Assembly: GCA_907163345.1 (NCBI GenBank)
Contig: CAJQUN010001148.1
Span: 36,241 to 100,240, forward strand
From: Haberlea rhodopensis
Lineage: Eukaryota > Streptophyta > Magnoliopsida > Lamiales > Gesneriaceae
Length of the DNA: 64,000 nt
Reading direction: 5' to 3'
The position numbers and the translations under genes were made by a program. Under the pieces are notes generated by a model. That model was not told where the DNA came from. It saw only the letters and a list, made by a program, of their open reading frames with translations, and ran no database searches. The first letter of the stretch is position 1. Each line of letters opens with the position of its first letter. Shown here one piece after another: positions 11,281 through 23,714 of the stretch.

Positions 11281-12800
11281 ACAACCATCAAGTTACTCAA
11301 TGGGTGAGCTTTATCCATATAAAATTGTTTAATAATCTTTTATGTATATGTTGATTGATTGATAAATATTCCATCTGGCAAATGTTCGATCTGCAAGCTG
11401 AGACAAATTTGTCTTACCAAGGTTTTTTATCTAGAATTCTTTCATCAAATAATTAGCGGTCTTTGTGAACTCTTCGGGAGTCCCCACATATTTAGATCGT
11501 CCACATATGCCGCAATAATGATAAATCCACTTCCAGGCATTTTGATGAAAACTCATAGACAAATTATGTTATTTATATATCCTTCTTTAATGAGGTATTC
11601 AATAAGACGATTATACCACATTCTTCCAGATTGTTTTAATCCGTACGAGGATCATTGTAACTTATATAATAAATAACCCATGAGACATCTGGTTATATGC
11701 TTGAGACAATTTGAATCTTTCGAGGATTTTCATGTAAATGTCATTCTCCAATGACCCATAGAGATATGCAGTAACAACATCCATAAGACGCATATCAAGT
11801 CTCTCTATGACTGCCAAACTGATCAATATCGTAACGTGATTATGTCGATTACATGCGAATATGTTTCCTCATAGTCAATTTCAGGTCTCTGTGGGAAACC
11901 TTGTGCAACAAGACGTGCCTTATATCTCATAGTTTCATTTTTCTCATTGCTTTCCGGACAAACACCCATTTGTATCCAACAGGTTTCACATCTTTAGCTG
12001 TTTGGACTACTGGTCCAAATAGTTCACGTTTTTATAAGGATTTTAATTCAGCTTGAATAACATCTTTCCATTTTGGCCAATCATTTCTATGTCGACATTC
12101 TACAATAGATTTTGGTTCTGGATCCTCATTTACAACCTAACACAACCTTATAAATGAAAACATTATCCATAACAGCTTTCTTTCTATCAAAGTTTTCTCT
12201 TGTGATAAGAATAATTAAAAGAGATCTCTTTAGATGTGTATTCTTCCTCATGTGTCTCTTTGGGAGCATTTGATCCATCAACCTTAGATTGTTAAGTCAT
12301 TTTTTCCATAGCACTTTCTTGCTTTGAAACTATTTTATCTTCAGGAACATTTTCTTCTTGTATCCTTTTCTTACAGGGGTTCTTATCTTTTGCTCCAGCA
12401 AGGCGTCCATGCTTCATGCATGATTTTAGTGTGCCACCAATTTGTCCTTCGGGGACATCAACCCGTGCAGGTGTGTTTATATACGGTATATGAGATTTGT
12501 TACTTTCTTTATATCAGTAAATGCATCTGGCAACTGATTTGAAATATTTTGTAAATCGATTATTCTTCTCACTTCTTGCCCACACTGATTTGTGCGAGGA
12601 TCAAGATGAGACAGAGATAATATATACCATGTGATTTTTCGTCGTTCAACAGGAAGCGACGATTTTCCTCCCCCTAACGATGGGAAAACTGACTCATCAA
12701 AATGGCAGTCCACAAATCTTGCTTTAAACAAATCACCTGTCAGAGGCTCAATGTATCTAATTGTAGATGGGGAATCAAAACTAACATAAATCCCAATACA
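11281..12800 (-). pseudogene. copia reverse transcriptase, outer element
   Basis: Short frames across this stretch carry copia reverse-transcriptase features. The catalytic AAYVDDLN lies near 11500, and LQIEHLPDGIFINQSTYT and FYMDKAHPLS follow towards 11300. The frame is broken by many stops, so no single ORF covers the domain. The upstream part (about 12100-12800) reads as the poorly conserved linker between integrase and reverse transcriptase. It is plainly a pseudogene; divergence from a working copy looks larger than for the Sirevirus at 23734. Confidence 0.75.
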
Positions 12801-13373
12801 TCATTGAGGACCCATCTTTGTTCGGTGAGGTGGAGAAATAAGAACATAAACCGCATAACCAAAAAAATTTAAGTGAAAAATATCATACTGTTGGCCAGAA
12901 ACAAGTTGTAATGGTGAATATTGATTAAATGAACTTTGTCTAACTCGCACCAATGCAGCAGCATGTAATATTGCATGTCCCCAAATAGAAATGGGTAAAT
13001 TTGCCTTTAAAATTTGTCTAGCAATTACTTGCAATCTCTTAATAAAAGACTCTGCAAGTCCATTTTGAGCATGTACATGCGCAACTAAATGTTCAACACC
13101 AATACCAATTGACATACAATAATCATTAAATGATTGAGATGTAAATTCACTGGCATTGGCAAGACGAATAAACTTGACTGGATAATCAGGGAATTGTGCC
13201 GTCAATCTTATAATCAGGGCAAGAAGTTTGGCAAAAGCAATGGTGTACGTGTTGACAGTAGACTATCATTTGACCATCTCGATGATGAATCTATATGAAC
13301 CATAAAATAACGAAATGGTCCACAAGCTGGATCAATGGGTCCACAAATATCTCATTGAATTCTTTGCAAGAAT
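12801..13373 (-). pseudogene. copia integrase core, outer element
   Basis: The minus frame at 13205-12801 carries the second half of the integrase core (rve): a HVHAQNGLAESFIKRLQ segment with the catalytic Glu, then LPISIWGHAILHAAALVRVR and the SPLQLVSG and FGYAVYV elements typical of copia. The stretch 13373-13206 supplies the first half (DICGPIDPACGPFRYFMVHID) in a broken frame. The domain joined cDNA to target DNA. It is separated from its own N-terminal zinc domain (15980-16316) by the gypsy solo LTR, which entered exactly between the two. Confidence 0.85.
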
Positions 13374-13378
13374 GTAGG

Positions 13379-15974
13379 TGTGAGGGCCTGATCCTAATCG
13401 GATGTTTAATTATCACACAGTGTTTAATTTACGTAAACAACGGAAGAATAATTTCAGATTTCTTATTAAATGGCCCTAAATTATTTTTCACTTTTAAGTG
13501 ATACATATATATTGATATCAAAATATATATAATTCCAGTTAGGCCTTTCCTTTGCAAATCATAAAGCAACCGTTATTCAACATCATCACAAAGTCTCGAA
13601 AATATTATATCCCAAGTACAACATACACGGGACATACCTCGGTAAATTTATTTTATTTAAAAGTGATATATTATTACTGGGAATGAAAAACCATGTATAA
13701 CCTGAGCTCGCTCATCATGGAGATCAGTTATCCCTCGATGCGTCACCGTAAGCATCAACAACATGTCCTCCTGTAAAGCTTGCCATGCCCGAACAACAAA
13801 AGACATGATATCCCCCACAAAGGGGGTCAGTACCCCAATACGAGAAATAAATAAATCATGTCAAGTGACAAAGTATCATGCAATGCATACCATGTATGAA
13901 TGCGATGTATGAATAGGTAAAAAGAATCAAAATCTCAAGATACCAAATATCGGAGTCCAAAAGAAGGTATCATCAATCAATATCAAGCTCGAGCAGAGGG
14001 TGACAGCACACACACACTTTGCGATAGGAGAATCATCTTGTGTTGTGCTTATCATTCCTCGTGTCTAGGTCCGGTAGAAATGCGAGTGACTACAGTTACT
14101 ACCTAAACTGTATGTCATCGCCGTGCCCATCGTCCTCGACACTCAGAGTAAATCAACTCAGTCTTCATCAAGGATATCAAAGAAATGGATAGATCAATAT
14201 GATATGCCCATGAATCATATATGCATCATATGACATATGCAACTCATTATGTCATGCAATCTCACGTGAAAATCAATACATATCATGTAATTCACATATC
14301 AGGTAGTCCAATGTATCTCAACATATCATGTAGTCACATAAGAATCATATAGTGACAATTAAATCATATACATCAATTAGTGACATATAAGGTCATACAT
14401 TAGCATCATTACACGTCTTTGCCAGACGTCATGATAAAACTCATTCAGCGTACCTCAACCAAAGCTAATCTACCGAGAACTTCTCGAGTCAACCCCGTAA
14501 TCTATTAACCTGGTCATGTAAATTCCAAAATTACACTAAGTGTTAAATAGTGCATTGAATCAAACCTAACTTACAAATACGACCCTTATCGATTTTCTTA
14601 CATTTTCAGCCTGACACATTTTCGTAGAAAAATCGCTATAATTACATACGACATCAAAACAACTCGATTACAATGATCACAGTTCACAAACTCGAAGGAC
14701 TTCATTTCTTATCTGTTGATGTCAAGCTGGTTCATTCATCTAAAAGTGGATTAATCACTAAAAGCGTAGACTTCAAAATCTGTTTTCCAGCCTGAGCGGG
14801 TTTAGTAAAAACGTCATAACTTTTTCATTTTAAATTAAAATTGGGTGATTCAAGTGGAAAAGGACAGCCAACTCGAAGTACTCCAATTCTTATTTCTAGA
14901 CATTTTCCGGATTCCTAGCAAAAAAATGCTCAGGAATCCGAAGAACACACTGCATGTGTATTTTCGCTCACATGTAGGACACAGATTGAGCACTTAAAGT
15001 ACAAAATTCATATCTAATTGAAAACGAGTCCGAATAACCTCTTTTTTTAAAATCGAAGAGAATTCGAAGACCTACAACTTTCATTTGAAGACCGATATTA
15101 AATCCGGAACAAAATTTGCCCAGAAAGTTGAATACAGTCTGCATGTAACATGCATGAACATGCAAAGGCAAACATGAGCACTGAAAGTAAAATCGACATA
15201 ACATTTACTTCGGAGATCCAAATCGCATGCTTTTTAAAAAAAAATTGCATAAATTCAAAGACCTACAACTTTTATTTGAAGACAACTTTTATTTGAAGAC
15301 CGACATCAAATTCCAAAGCGAAGTTAATCGAAAATATGAAACTATCTTCTGCAAGAACATCAAAATATTACAGATTCTGTTTTTAACAAAAGACATCAAC
15401 ATTTTTGTGCTTCTTCCTAGATTTTCGACCCAAATTCAACAAAACTAAACTAGATATAGTTAAAATAGATTCATACCCTTGTAGACCAAGAATTTCACAA
15501 TGAATCCACTTCCCAAGCTTCTAGTCCTCCAAATTCTTGAAGAAAAAAGAGATTCCTCCTTCCTATCTTGCTAGAACTCCATTGTATGGATGTTTTTCCC
15601 TCAATTTTCTCTCAAAAATGGAAGTGGGTTTTGAATTTTTGAAGGGATAATCTGATGAGTTTGGAGAGGAAAAGATGGTCTATATGTGCTTGAAAGATTG
15701 GATAAATGGGGCATGAGTTACAATGCCGTGGTGGGATTTGTTTAATCAATTTTTCTCCTACCATGTCCATGTGTCACAAGATGATGTTTTATCATCTTTA
15801 TTGTAGGTGAATGACCAAAAATTATATAGTATTTGGTATAATTTTGATGTATTTTATTTTGGTTATAAATAAGGTGTTATGATCCGGAACACCTCAATTC
15901 AAATTCTCGGCTTTTAATCACCCGGGTTTAGTAACTAGAGGTTAATCATATTTAATTAGTAACGAGGCCTTACA
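13379..15974 (-). mobile_element. Ty3/gypsy solo LTR
   Basis: On the plus strand it begins TGTGAGGGCC and ends GGCCTTACA, and it is flanked on both sides by the identical 5-bp target duplication gtagg (13374-13378 and 15975-15979). Its minus-strand start TGTAAGGCCTCG and the gactgacccc-type landmark near 13820 relate it to the element-1 LTR at 3053-5534. It contains no primer-binding site, polypurine tract or coding sequence, so the internal region was removed by recombination between LTRs. It sits inside the integrase of the outer copia. Confidence 0.92.
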
Positions 15975-15979
15975 GTAGG

Positions 15980-16316
15980 GGTCTCATTATTAATTTTCAT
16001 CAGAGATGGTCTTATATTTAATTTCCCTTGTGAGCAAGCAACACATACACATTCATGATGTAAAAGAATCTTCTAGTTCTTTAAAGGGTGTCCATGTGTA
16101 TTTCTAATTATTCGACGCACCTTGGTGGTCAAGTCGCTCATGCCAAAGCATAAAAATTTTTGGATCATTGAGCTTCTGGTTCATTACAATACTAGATCAT
16201 ATGGCACTTATGGTTGCATAATACAATCCAGATAAGAAAACTGTGAGTTTTTCTTTTATATGCTTCTGGCATGAAACAATGGATGTAATATAAAGATATT
16301 CCATATTCCCCTCATT
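15980..16316 (-). pseudogene. copia integrase N-terminal zinc domain, outer element
   Basis: The minus strand reads as the pre-integrase/HHCC region of copia: FMLWHERLDHQGAS provides the two histidines, and a CCLLTREIKYK stretch contains the remains of the CxxC half. Stops interrupt the frame in at least four places. The gypsy element at 16322 cuts it off from the protease part at 38751-39018, and the solo LTR cuts it from the core domain. Confidence 0.75.
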
Positions 16317-16321
16317 CATAG

Positions 16322-16923
16322 TGTGGTGCTTTGTCATCTTAATCCTCAATAACCCCAATTATAATGTACATAGCATCTAATTACATCATTTACAAGTCAA
16401 AATCTTTACAATGTTCTTTACTCTAGATCAGTATATCTCCTAGCAGCGGAAGGTAGACTCACAATCCCGGCATCCCCCGTCTATGAGTCCCTACAGAACA
16501 ACCACACAGCATGTATATAGATGATGCCCACAATCCAACATCAATAAAATGCATAAATACTGTGGAAAAGACTTCCTGTACTTCATGCATTCAAATACTC
16601 ATCCTTTGTTGTTCCTGTACACACATCAAACCACAATATACAACATTATGTCATGACATGTCTGATGAATCCCATTCATCACACTGTTATAAAGGAGCAT
16701 ATATGATATTGCATTTATGCTCAATATGTCAGTGGAACATCCTCACATCTTCATATTAACAGCATATCATATTTCCAGCCCACGCATTATAACAGTCTCA
16801 TCTCATGCCTCAACAGCATCATGCTTCACAGCATCAATCACATGCCTCAACAGCATCTCATGCCTCAACATCGTCATGCCTCACAACATCAATCACATGA
16901 GTCAAAATGATATATATCCAACA

Positions 16924-16977
<54 letters not shown>

Positions 16978-18260
16978 TAGATATATCATCAATACGCATA
17001 CGTTTACACGTACGTCAAAAACCTTCAAAGGAAATAAAGTACGTAGATTGTGATTCAACCTCCTTGTTGTCCTACAGTATGCGACAGTTCTACACATACA
17101 GGATAGTATCACCGATCTCAAACACATCAATAAATCATGATTTCATAATCCATATACATCATATTGGTTCCCCCATACTTTGTAACATTAAAAAATCAAT
17201 TTCCCACAATCTGAGCAAATGAGATCGATCCCTAAGGAAAGTAGATCGATCCCTTATGAAGCAGACACTTATTTTTTTCTACTGGAAGGCATGAAATCAA
17301 TCGCCTCAGTAGCAGAGATCGATCTCTGCCCTGTTCATTTACAAAAATCAGTCTGACACCTTTTGATAGAAAAGTAGTAACTCTTTCATATGAACTCCAA
17401 ATAATTCCTAGTTGGTGTCAAATCAAAGATAACTCAAAGTTCTACAATTCATAGTTGAAGTGCTAAGGTTAACTCAATCATCTTCATAGCTGTAATCAGC
17501 CAAGAACATCAGGTTTCAGAAATCATTTAACTTCAGATTTCAGAATGTACACAGTTTGGTAAAACTGACATAACACATGCAATAACTCCAAATTACTCAA
17601 ATTTGCTATCAAATTAAAGATAACTCAACATTCTACAACTTCATTTGAACACCAACATCAAAATCAAAGTCTAAGAGTTCCAAAAACGCGAAACAACAGG
17701 ACACACAAGTTCTGTTTCTCAGCAGACATCATAACAAACTCATGTTCTTTCATCCAAAACATCTTCTACCTTCCTTAAATCTCTTTATTTAATATATGTT
17801 CCTATCAATATAGGGAAACCCTACATCCTTTTCAAACAAACATCAACAATACATCAACAAAACACCTTTAAACTAAAAAAAATAACTTGTATATATGATA
17901 ATATACATTCTAGGAACCTTTTCCACAATTTAAAAATGGATTACAAGAGTTTGCCAAGATTTTCTTTTGGGAAGAAAGCACAAAAACGTGAAAGATGGTG
18001 GAAAAAATGGATAACTAAGATTATGTGAAGATTATCTTCAATTAAACACTATTTATAGTAAAGAGAAATCCATATTGCATTTTAAACCCTCAAGTAACCA
18101 AACTCCTTTACTTTGTCTCACCTCAAGTTTATAAAATCATGTTTTTAACCACATTCTAAATATAATAAAACCGACCTACTTACGTCATTTTATTACAATT
18201 AATCCACGTCATAAATGTAATACGTGTCATTAGATTAAACATAATCAAACAAGTATCACA
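16322..18260 (-). repeat. 3' LTR of gypsy element 2
   Basis: It aligns along its length with 36757-38745 (for example agcggaaggtagactcacaa, then aaccttcaaag and the agatcgatccctta stretch). It ends ..tatcaca before a reversed polypurine tract. It differs by a deletion of about 80 bp near its left end and by a long (AT)n run at 16928-16975 that is absent from the other copy. Confidence 0.9.
16928..16975. repeat. (AT)n microsatellite
   Basis: An uninterrupted run of about 24 AT units lies inside the 3' LTR of gypsy element 2. At the matching place in the 5' LTR (about 37425-37440) there is only a short tatatatat. Confidence 0.95.
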
Positions 18261-18275
18261 TATCTCCCCAACGTT
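18261..18275 (-). other. Polypurine tract of gypsy element 2
   Basis: The plus strand tatctccccaacg is the reverse of a purine-rich ttggggagata directly before the LTR start TGTGATACTTG on the minus strand. This is the expected second-strand primer site. Confidence 0.7.
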
Positions 18276-18597
18276 ATAAGATTTTGACCCCAAAATCAAA
18301 TACACTCATCAACATCTCAACCGTAAATAGTATTATCAACAACTCAACAACACAGAGACTCATCAACAACATAAACTCATCAATAAAGTAAGTGCATTAA
18401 ATACAAAAAGTAAATGCAAATACCAGAAAACAACTCAGGGTAGAGTTGTATCGTATGCTGACCCGTCTCCCATGTTTCCTACTTGACACCCCGCTTGTCC
18501 CACTAAACTGTTACCATAGGTATTACTCTATTGCGGAGCTTAGGCTATGTCTGATCCAAGATCTGAATTGGACGTTGTACATAAGATACATCTAAAT

Positions 18598-19060
18598 CTA
18601 ACTGTATCTCTGAAGGCTATAAAACATGTGAGGAGCTGGCTCATACTTTCTCAGCATTGATACATGAAAAGCATCATGGATACCAACCAATGAGGGTGGC
18701 AGTGCCAAACGGTATGCCAATGTACCAACACGATGTAACACATAATACGGACAAACATACCTTGGCGATAACTTTCCGCTCATACCAAACTGGACAACAC
18801 CTTTAAAGGCGATATTTTCAGGAATACATTGTCACCACATTGAAATTCAAGAAGCCTACGCCATTAATTTGCATAAGCGGCCTGTCTATCCTGAGCTTCC
18901 TTTAATTTCAATCTGATCAGTTTTACTTTCTCTTCCATTTCTCATACCATATCTGGTCTACTCACAGCAGACTGATCAACATCATCCCAATATAAAGGTT
19001 AACTACATCGTCGTCCATACAACACCTCAAATGGTGCCATATGTGTACTAGAGTTTGATC
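18598..19060 (-). pseudogene. gypsy integrase C-terminal part, element 2
   Basis: The minus strand reads MAPFEVLYGRRC near 19040, then a basic stretch with KLKEAQDRQAAYAN, and a clean 61-residue frame (18783-18598) with LAYRLALPPSL and IHDAFHVSMLRKY. This is the end of the integrase core and the GPY/F-type C-terminal region of Ty3/gypsy, closest in style to the Tekay/Del lineage. One in-frame stop lies before the DNA-binding part. No chromodomain was recognised after it. Just upstream the reading frame dissolves into the ORF-less block at 19065-21400. Confidence 0.85.
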
Positions 19061-19064
19061 ATTG

Positions 19065-21400
19065 GTACAATTCTCAAATTTGTACACACGTACTCAACTT
19101 ACCACACAGACCACGCAACTCGACTCAAATACACATTATCGATTCATGCATATGTCATGAACAAAACACCAACTACGAGGACATCGACCTCGCACCGAAC
19201 TCTTGAGTGGAGATATTTTCCAAAACGAAAAAGATGTTAACATACCTCGATGTTAACTAACCAAAAGCAATCAATTAACCTCAAACTGCTTTCTAATCGA
19301 ATCATTCCTGATTCCAACATAGATATAACTTTTATGACATCTCAACAACTAGTGATTTACGATGCAAAACACACAACACTTCACAGGAAACTACATGTAT
19401 ACAGCAGTATGCCTATACTAAACTCGGTTTCCAAATCTTTAATTCCATGACAACCAATGGAATCTTACTTATCGAGAAAAAAGTTGCACCGTTTGCTACT
19501 TAAATCGGGCAACCCTCGAGAATCGGTCAACACATATATGTTTCTACTCAGATGTCACCACCAGTGTGTTCCAAGAAATCATATCTTGGCCCCAACACAC
19601 TAGCAAAAAGTTTCACAAAAAGTGATGATTCCACCGAGAACATGCAAGACAACCAATTGCATTCTCACAACATGTGTTGACATCAAATACAAATGGTCAT
19701 CCTTTGTTTACCCCTTAGAATCAACAATTCTAATACAAGGATAACTATCGAATTACACTTATCAACAACATCTGAATTTCTAGATACCTCTTTAAACGAG
19801 GTACGTCAATCTCTTCTCAAGGGAGAGTCAACCAAAATCACAACAAAAACCCTCTGCATAGATCTCGAGGATAACAAAATTTCTTTCAAGAGGTCCACCA
19901 ATGCACATACACTTCCATTTGGTCAACAAGCATAAAATGCTAGCACATAAATATATATGCACATCGATACCACAAGCATACTCAATACAAACTCGACCTG
20001 GGTATCTCCAACAATTCCCACATGCCTTAGACAAGATTGTCAATCACTCTGTTATTCTCACACAAAAGAAAATCAACATCACAATAACTCATCGAATCTT
20101 TCAAAGATTTCAAACAGGTATCTCAAACATGTTTCTCAATACTTTTTTCAAGGAAAACATCATGCATATACGACTTCCAAATCCGAACCATCGTTCGAAC
20201 AATCAAAAGTATTACTATCAAAATGCATCTCTGAACCAATATATGCATAACTAACTCATGATTGTGCATTCATGCCAGTATCGAACCACTCTCAAATCCG
20301 TATACGCGACATATATAAACTCCAACGATGCTCTGTACTAACATAATAGTACTCAAACACTCTCAAGCATATCTCTAGGGATGTCTCCTCGTATGTCTTA
20401 ACCCAAAGCAAATACCAGACTCATCATAGTAACGCTCAAGGCAGATACTTCACCAACAATCGAAATCAATACCATAATGGATCCACGCTACCCCCAAACC
20501 AAAAATCAACATAGTAGTGTTATCACACCAACTATGGCACACAACTCCGGTTATGGTTCACCATTGCATCCTCAGTGCACGACTTCGCAATGGAGATAAC
20601 GATAACTCGTATCGTTGGCATTCCCATTCGTAACCACGAACACTCGTACCATTCGGGTCATGGTACTCGTCAATTGAGATTACTTTCATTGCCAAACAAG
20701 TTGGTACAACCAACACAACTGAATTTTTGATAATACAATTTCTCAACGCATAAACATACAAACGCTCTCTTAAAGCATCTCTAACCTCAAGCTCGGAAGT
20801 GTTATAGTGACTACACTGAGTCCACTATAATTTATCATCGTAGCATCATACGATTCACCATACTCGGTACCCGTTGCCACGATAATTCATCACCTGACTA
20901 GCAAACCTCGTCCTCATAAGGTTTCAACAAAACCACCTGCATGTCGTACGTTCAAACCCGTAAAACATATATCACCATTCCCGTACTACTACCACTCATA
21001 CCATTCATGAATCCCATCATGAATTAATTATTGTATACAAATAATTAGATATAGTAGATCATCATCTAACCGATCTCTAATACCTACAATCGGACATTCC
21101 AATGTCCTTAACCATTACATCTCAACCCTAACTCATTAGGATTTATGCATACGTGTATAATGTGATTATATCCATTATACCCGACATCGATATACGCGTG
21201 TAGATTCCTTGACAACCAACTCAACAAGTAGACGCATAGGTATAGTTCCTCGTAACACATACATCACATCACACTATGTCGTACACTTAACCGTATTACA
21301 CAACCATTTACCTATCGAGCAAAGCTGCTCGGCATAGTGGTCTCGTGTCAACCTGTGACACACAATCTTATGTCAACCAATGGCACTCAATTCACATTAC
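19065..21400 (-). other. ORF-less block of gypsy element 2, homologous to 1096-3040
   Basis: Read on the minus strand, this block is collinear with 1096-3040. Shared landmarks are a direct match around 20855, a tgatgagtctgg to tacagagcatcg stretch around 20310-20400, gaatgcaattg near 19650, and gtgcgaggtc near 19190. It occupies the place where protease, reverse transcriptase, RNase H and most of integrase should be, between gag (21520) and the integrase end (19060). No catalytic motif was found in any frame. It is either a conserved non-coding domain or a strongly decayed pol. Confidence 0.6.
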
Positions 21401-21519
21401 ACATATACACATCTATATATTTATTACTCATCACAACGGCGGCACCAGCCCGTCATACCGTACTCAGTGCTTGTTAAAATTGCGGCACAAGTTAACCATC
21501 GCAATTCTTAATAGCGGTC

Positions 21520-21974
21520 TCATACTTTCTGGAGTGGCATATGTTTCTGGACTTGACCTACATCTCTATTAGCATCATTTTCGATCTCTGCCAACTCTGC
21601 TATGGTTAGTGCCTCCTCATACGACATAGGGTTCTTAGAAACGACCCTATCGAACAACTGAGGCCTCAATCCCCTCAATAAATGTTTGATTTTGGCCTTG
21701 GTGTTAGCACACATATCTCAGTAAGGACAAATATTGTACAACAAATTCAGCTACCTTAATAGTACCATGTTTCAAATTCAGAAACTCATATTCTTTCATC
21801 TGTCTGGCAGCAACAGAAAAATCATGATCCATGAATAGACTTCTGAATATAACCTAGTCCACAAGTTGTCCATGAGCTCCCAGTTCGATCACTGTTGCCT
21901 TCCACCACATCGATGCTTTCTTAGCCAACTGAAGTTCAGCCAGTCTCAACCACGCACACGGAGCTGACACAAAG
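21520..21974 (-). pseudogene. gypsy gag, main part, element 2
   Basis: The minus strand reads as Ty3/gypsy gag (retrotransposon gag domain): APCAWLRLAELQLAKKAS, then WWKATVIELG, a frameshift, and a frame at 21714-21520 with KIKHLLRGLRPQLFDRV and SYEEALTIAELAEIEND. Gag forms the particle that packages the RNA. The N-terminal part lies 14 kb away at 36362-36565, with six codons between the two Sirevirus insertions (23715-23733). No CCHC knuckle follows; the frame stops where the ORF-less block begins. Confidence 0.85.
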
Positions 21975-23714
21975 TGTTGAGCCTTAAACGCATTGTTTGA
22001 GTTTAATGCTTAATTTATCTCCGAATTATTTATGGGTTTTGATGATCAACAAAACTTGCATTTGTTATACTAATATGTCTACTTAGTGTACATGGTTAGA
22101 CTGATAAATTGGTTGGAAATACCAATGGAAGAGAACCCAAGTTATACAATAACATATGTGAGTTCATAGGACAAGCGGTGATTTTTATCAAGGAATCTAT
22201 TGAGCTTGGACGAGAAGGAATGACATCTATGATCAACCAAACTAAGTGTTAAACATGTGTGGAATGATGTTGGAACAATATCTTATGATGGGATGAAGAC
22301 CCATGAACCAATGGTCCGTTGGTGGGCAAATTCGTATAGAAGTCACTTGGAGCGCAGTGCAATGTTTTGATTATATCTCTTGGCTCGATGCTCCGAATAA
22401 TGTGAATCCAAAGATGTTGGAAAGCCAACTCAATATTCTAGATTTCATATTCAAACATCTCAGTCCAATTCGAATTGCATCATGGAGCAAAATGGCATGG
22501 AAGTCATAGCAAGTGCAGATTGTAGCAAGGTTTGAGCGGCTGTAGCATTTTGGGCATAACATCTTCATACCTTAATGAAATGCAATGAATTTTTGTCCAC
22601 ACCTAGATAATAGGAAGAGCTACAACGTTTATGTCTACCACGTTTCCCATAAACGAGCTTAAGATGGTCGAATAGTGCACAGTTTGAGAGTGTTCAAATC
22701 TGGCAGATAGTTTCAGGCGATCCGGGCCATCACCTCAGGCGCTCCGAGCCATGCGTGCCAACGCTACGCACCATCGACCCAGACGATGGCACGCTGCACG
22801 CCTGGCAATCTGGATCACCCCAGGCGATGCCTGGAATGCCTGAGACGATCCAGAATTGTTCCTACGGCAAATTTTCAAAGGGCGATCGCCCCAGGCGATG
22901 GGGACATCTCCTGAGGCGATCTGGGCCAGATTTGCACGTTAGAACGTGGCAATGGAGATCGCCCGAGGCGATGCACTAGTGATTCAATCCTTATGTGTAG
23001 CAACGGCTAGTATGAACCTTGAGAGCTTTCTACACTATAAATATGGATTTTTTGGAGCATTTTGAAGACAAGAAACAAGACTATAAACTACAAGAAAGCT
23101 TTGCCAATTGAAATCATTCAAGCATTGCAAACTTCATACATTTGTGTTGTATTGGAGTTTGTAATTTATTTCTTGTGTGAGAGTTTTTTATTCTTTGGGT
23201 TGGTACACCGTGAATGTGTTATTTGATTTATTGTAAGGTCCTCCAACACCGACGCAAGTTGGAAATTGTATAAGACATCAACAAGTGAAGTTGGTGCAAG
23301 GTTGTGGCTATCCTTGGAGCCCTTAAGGCCAAGAAGACTCGTGAAGAGTGTGGGTGACTCGTGAAGAGTTTTTGTGTGGCTATCCTTGGAGCTCTTAAGG
23401 CCAAGAAGACTCGTGAAGAGTGTGTTGTGGCTAACCTGGAGCCCTTAAGGCCAAGATCAAAGTTATTCTAGTGGAACCTCGGTTGGATGTTTTCTAGCCG
23501 GGAAGAGGAGACGTAGGCGATTCATCGCCGAACTTCTATAAAAAATATTTGTGTCATTTACCGCTATATTTAATTTACGCATTTATTACTTCTTTTTATT
23601 TTTTGTCGATTGACATCAAGTCTTCCGCAGCGCAAACTCGACATATTTGCAAATTCATTTTAAAACGCTAAAGTAACCAAGGGACCTCATTCACCCCTCT
23701 CTTCAGTTCCAACA
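21975..23714 (+). mobile_element. Sirevirus solo LTR
   Basis: It begins TGTTGAGCCTTAAACGC and ends CAGTTCCAACA, with the identical target duplication caaag at 21970-21974 and 23715-23719. Internally it carries the palindrome cluster (about 22717-22977), the tataaatatgg promoter box near 23036, and about three copies of the 'ggctatccttggagccc' unit (23300-23460). With no internal region, it is a solo LTR. Its start matches the element at 57183-63088 rather than the full element at 23734, so two subfamilies are present. Confidence 0.93.
22717..22977. repeat. Palindrome cluster in solo LTR
   Basis: Eight or so copies and near-copies of cgcctcaggcg/atcgccccaggcgat occur, for example near 22880-22895 (gatcgccccaggcgatgg) and 22948-22970. 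Spacing is irregular, as in the other Sirevirus LTRs. Confidence 0.8.

Noticed and set aside
16858..17130. Minus ORF with an Ile-Tyr repeat
   Set aside because: It is a translation of the (AT)n microsatellite.
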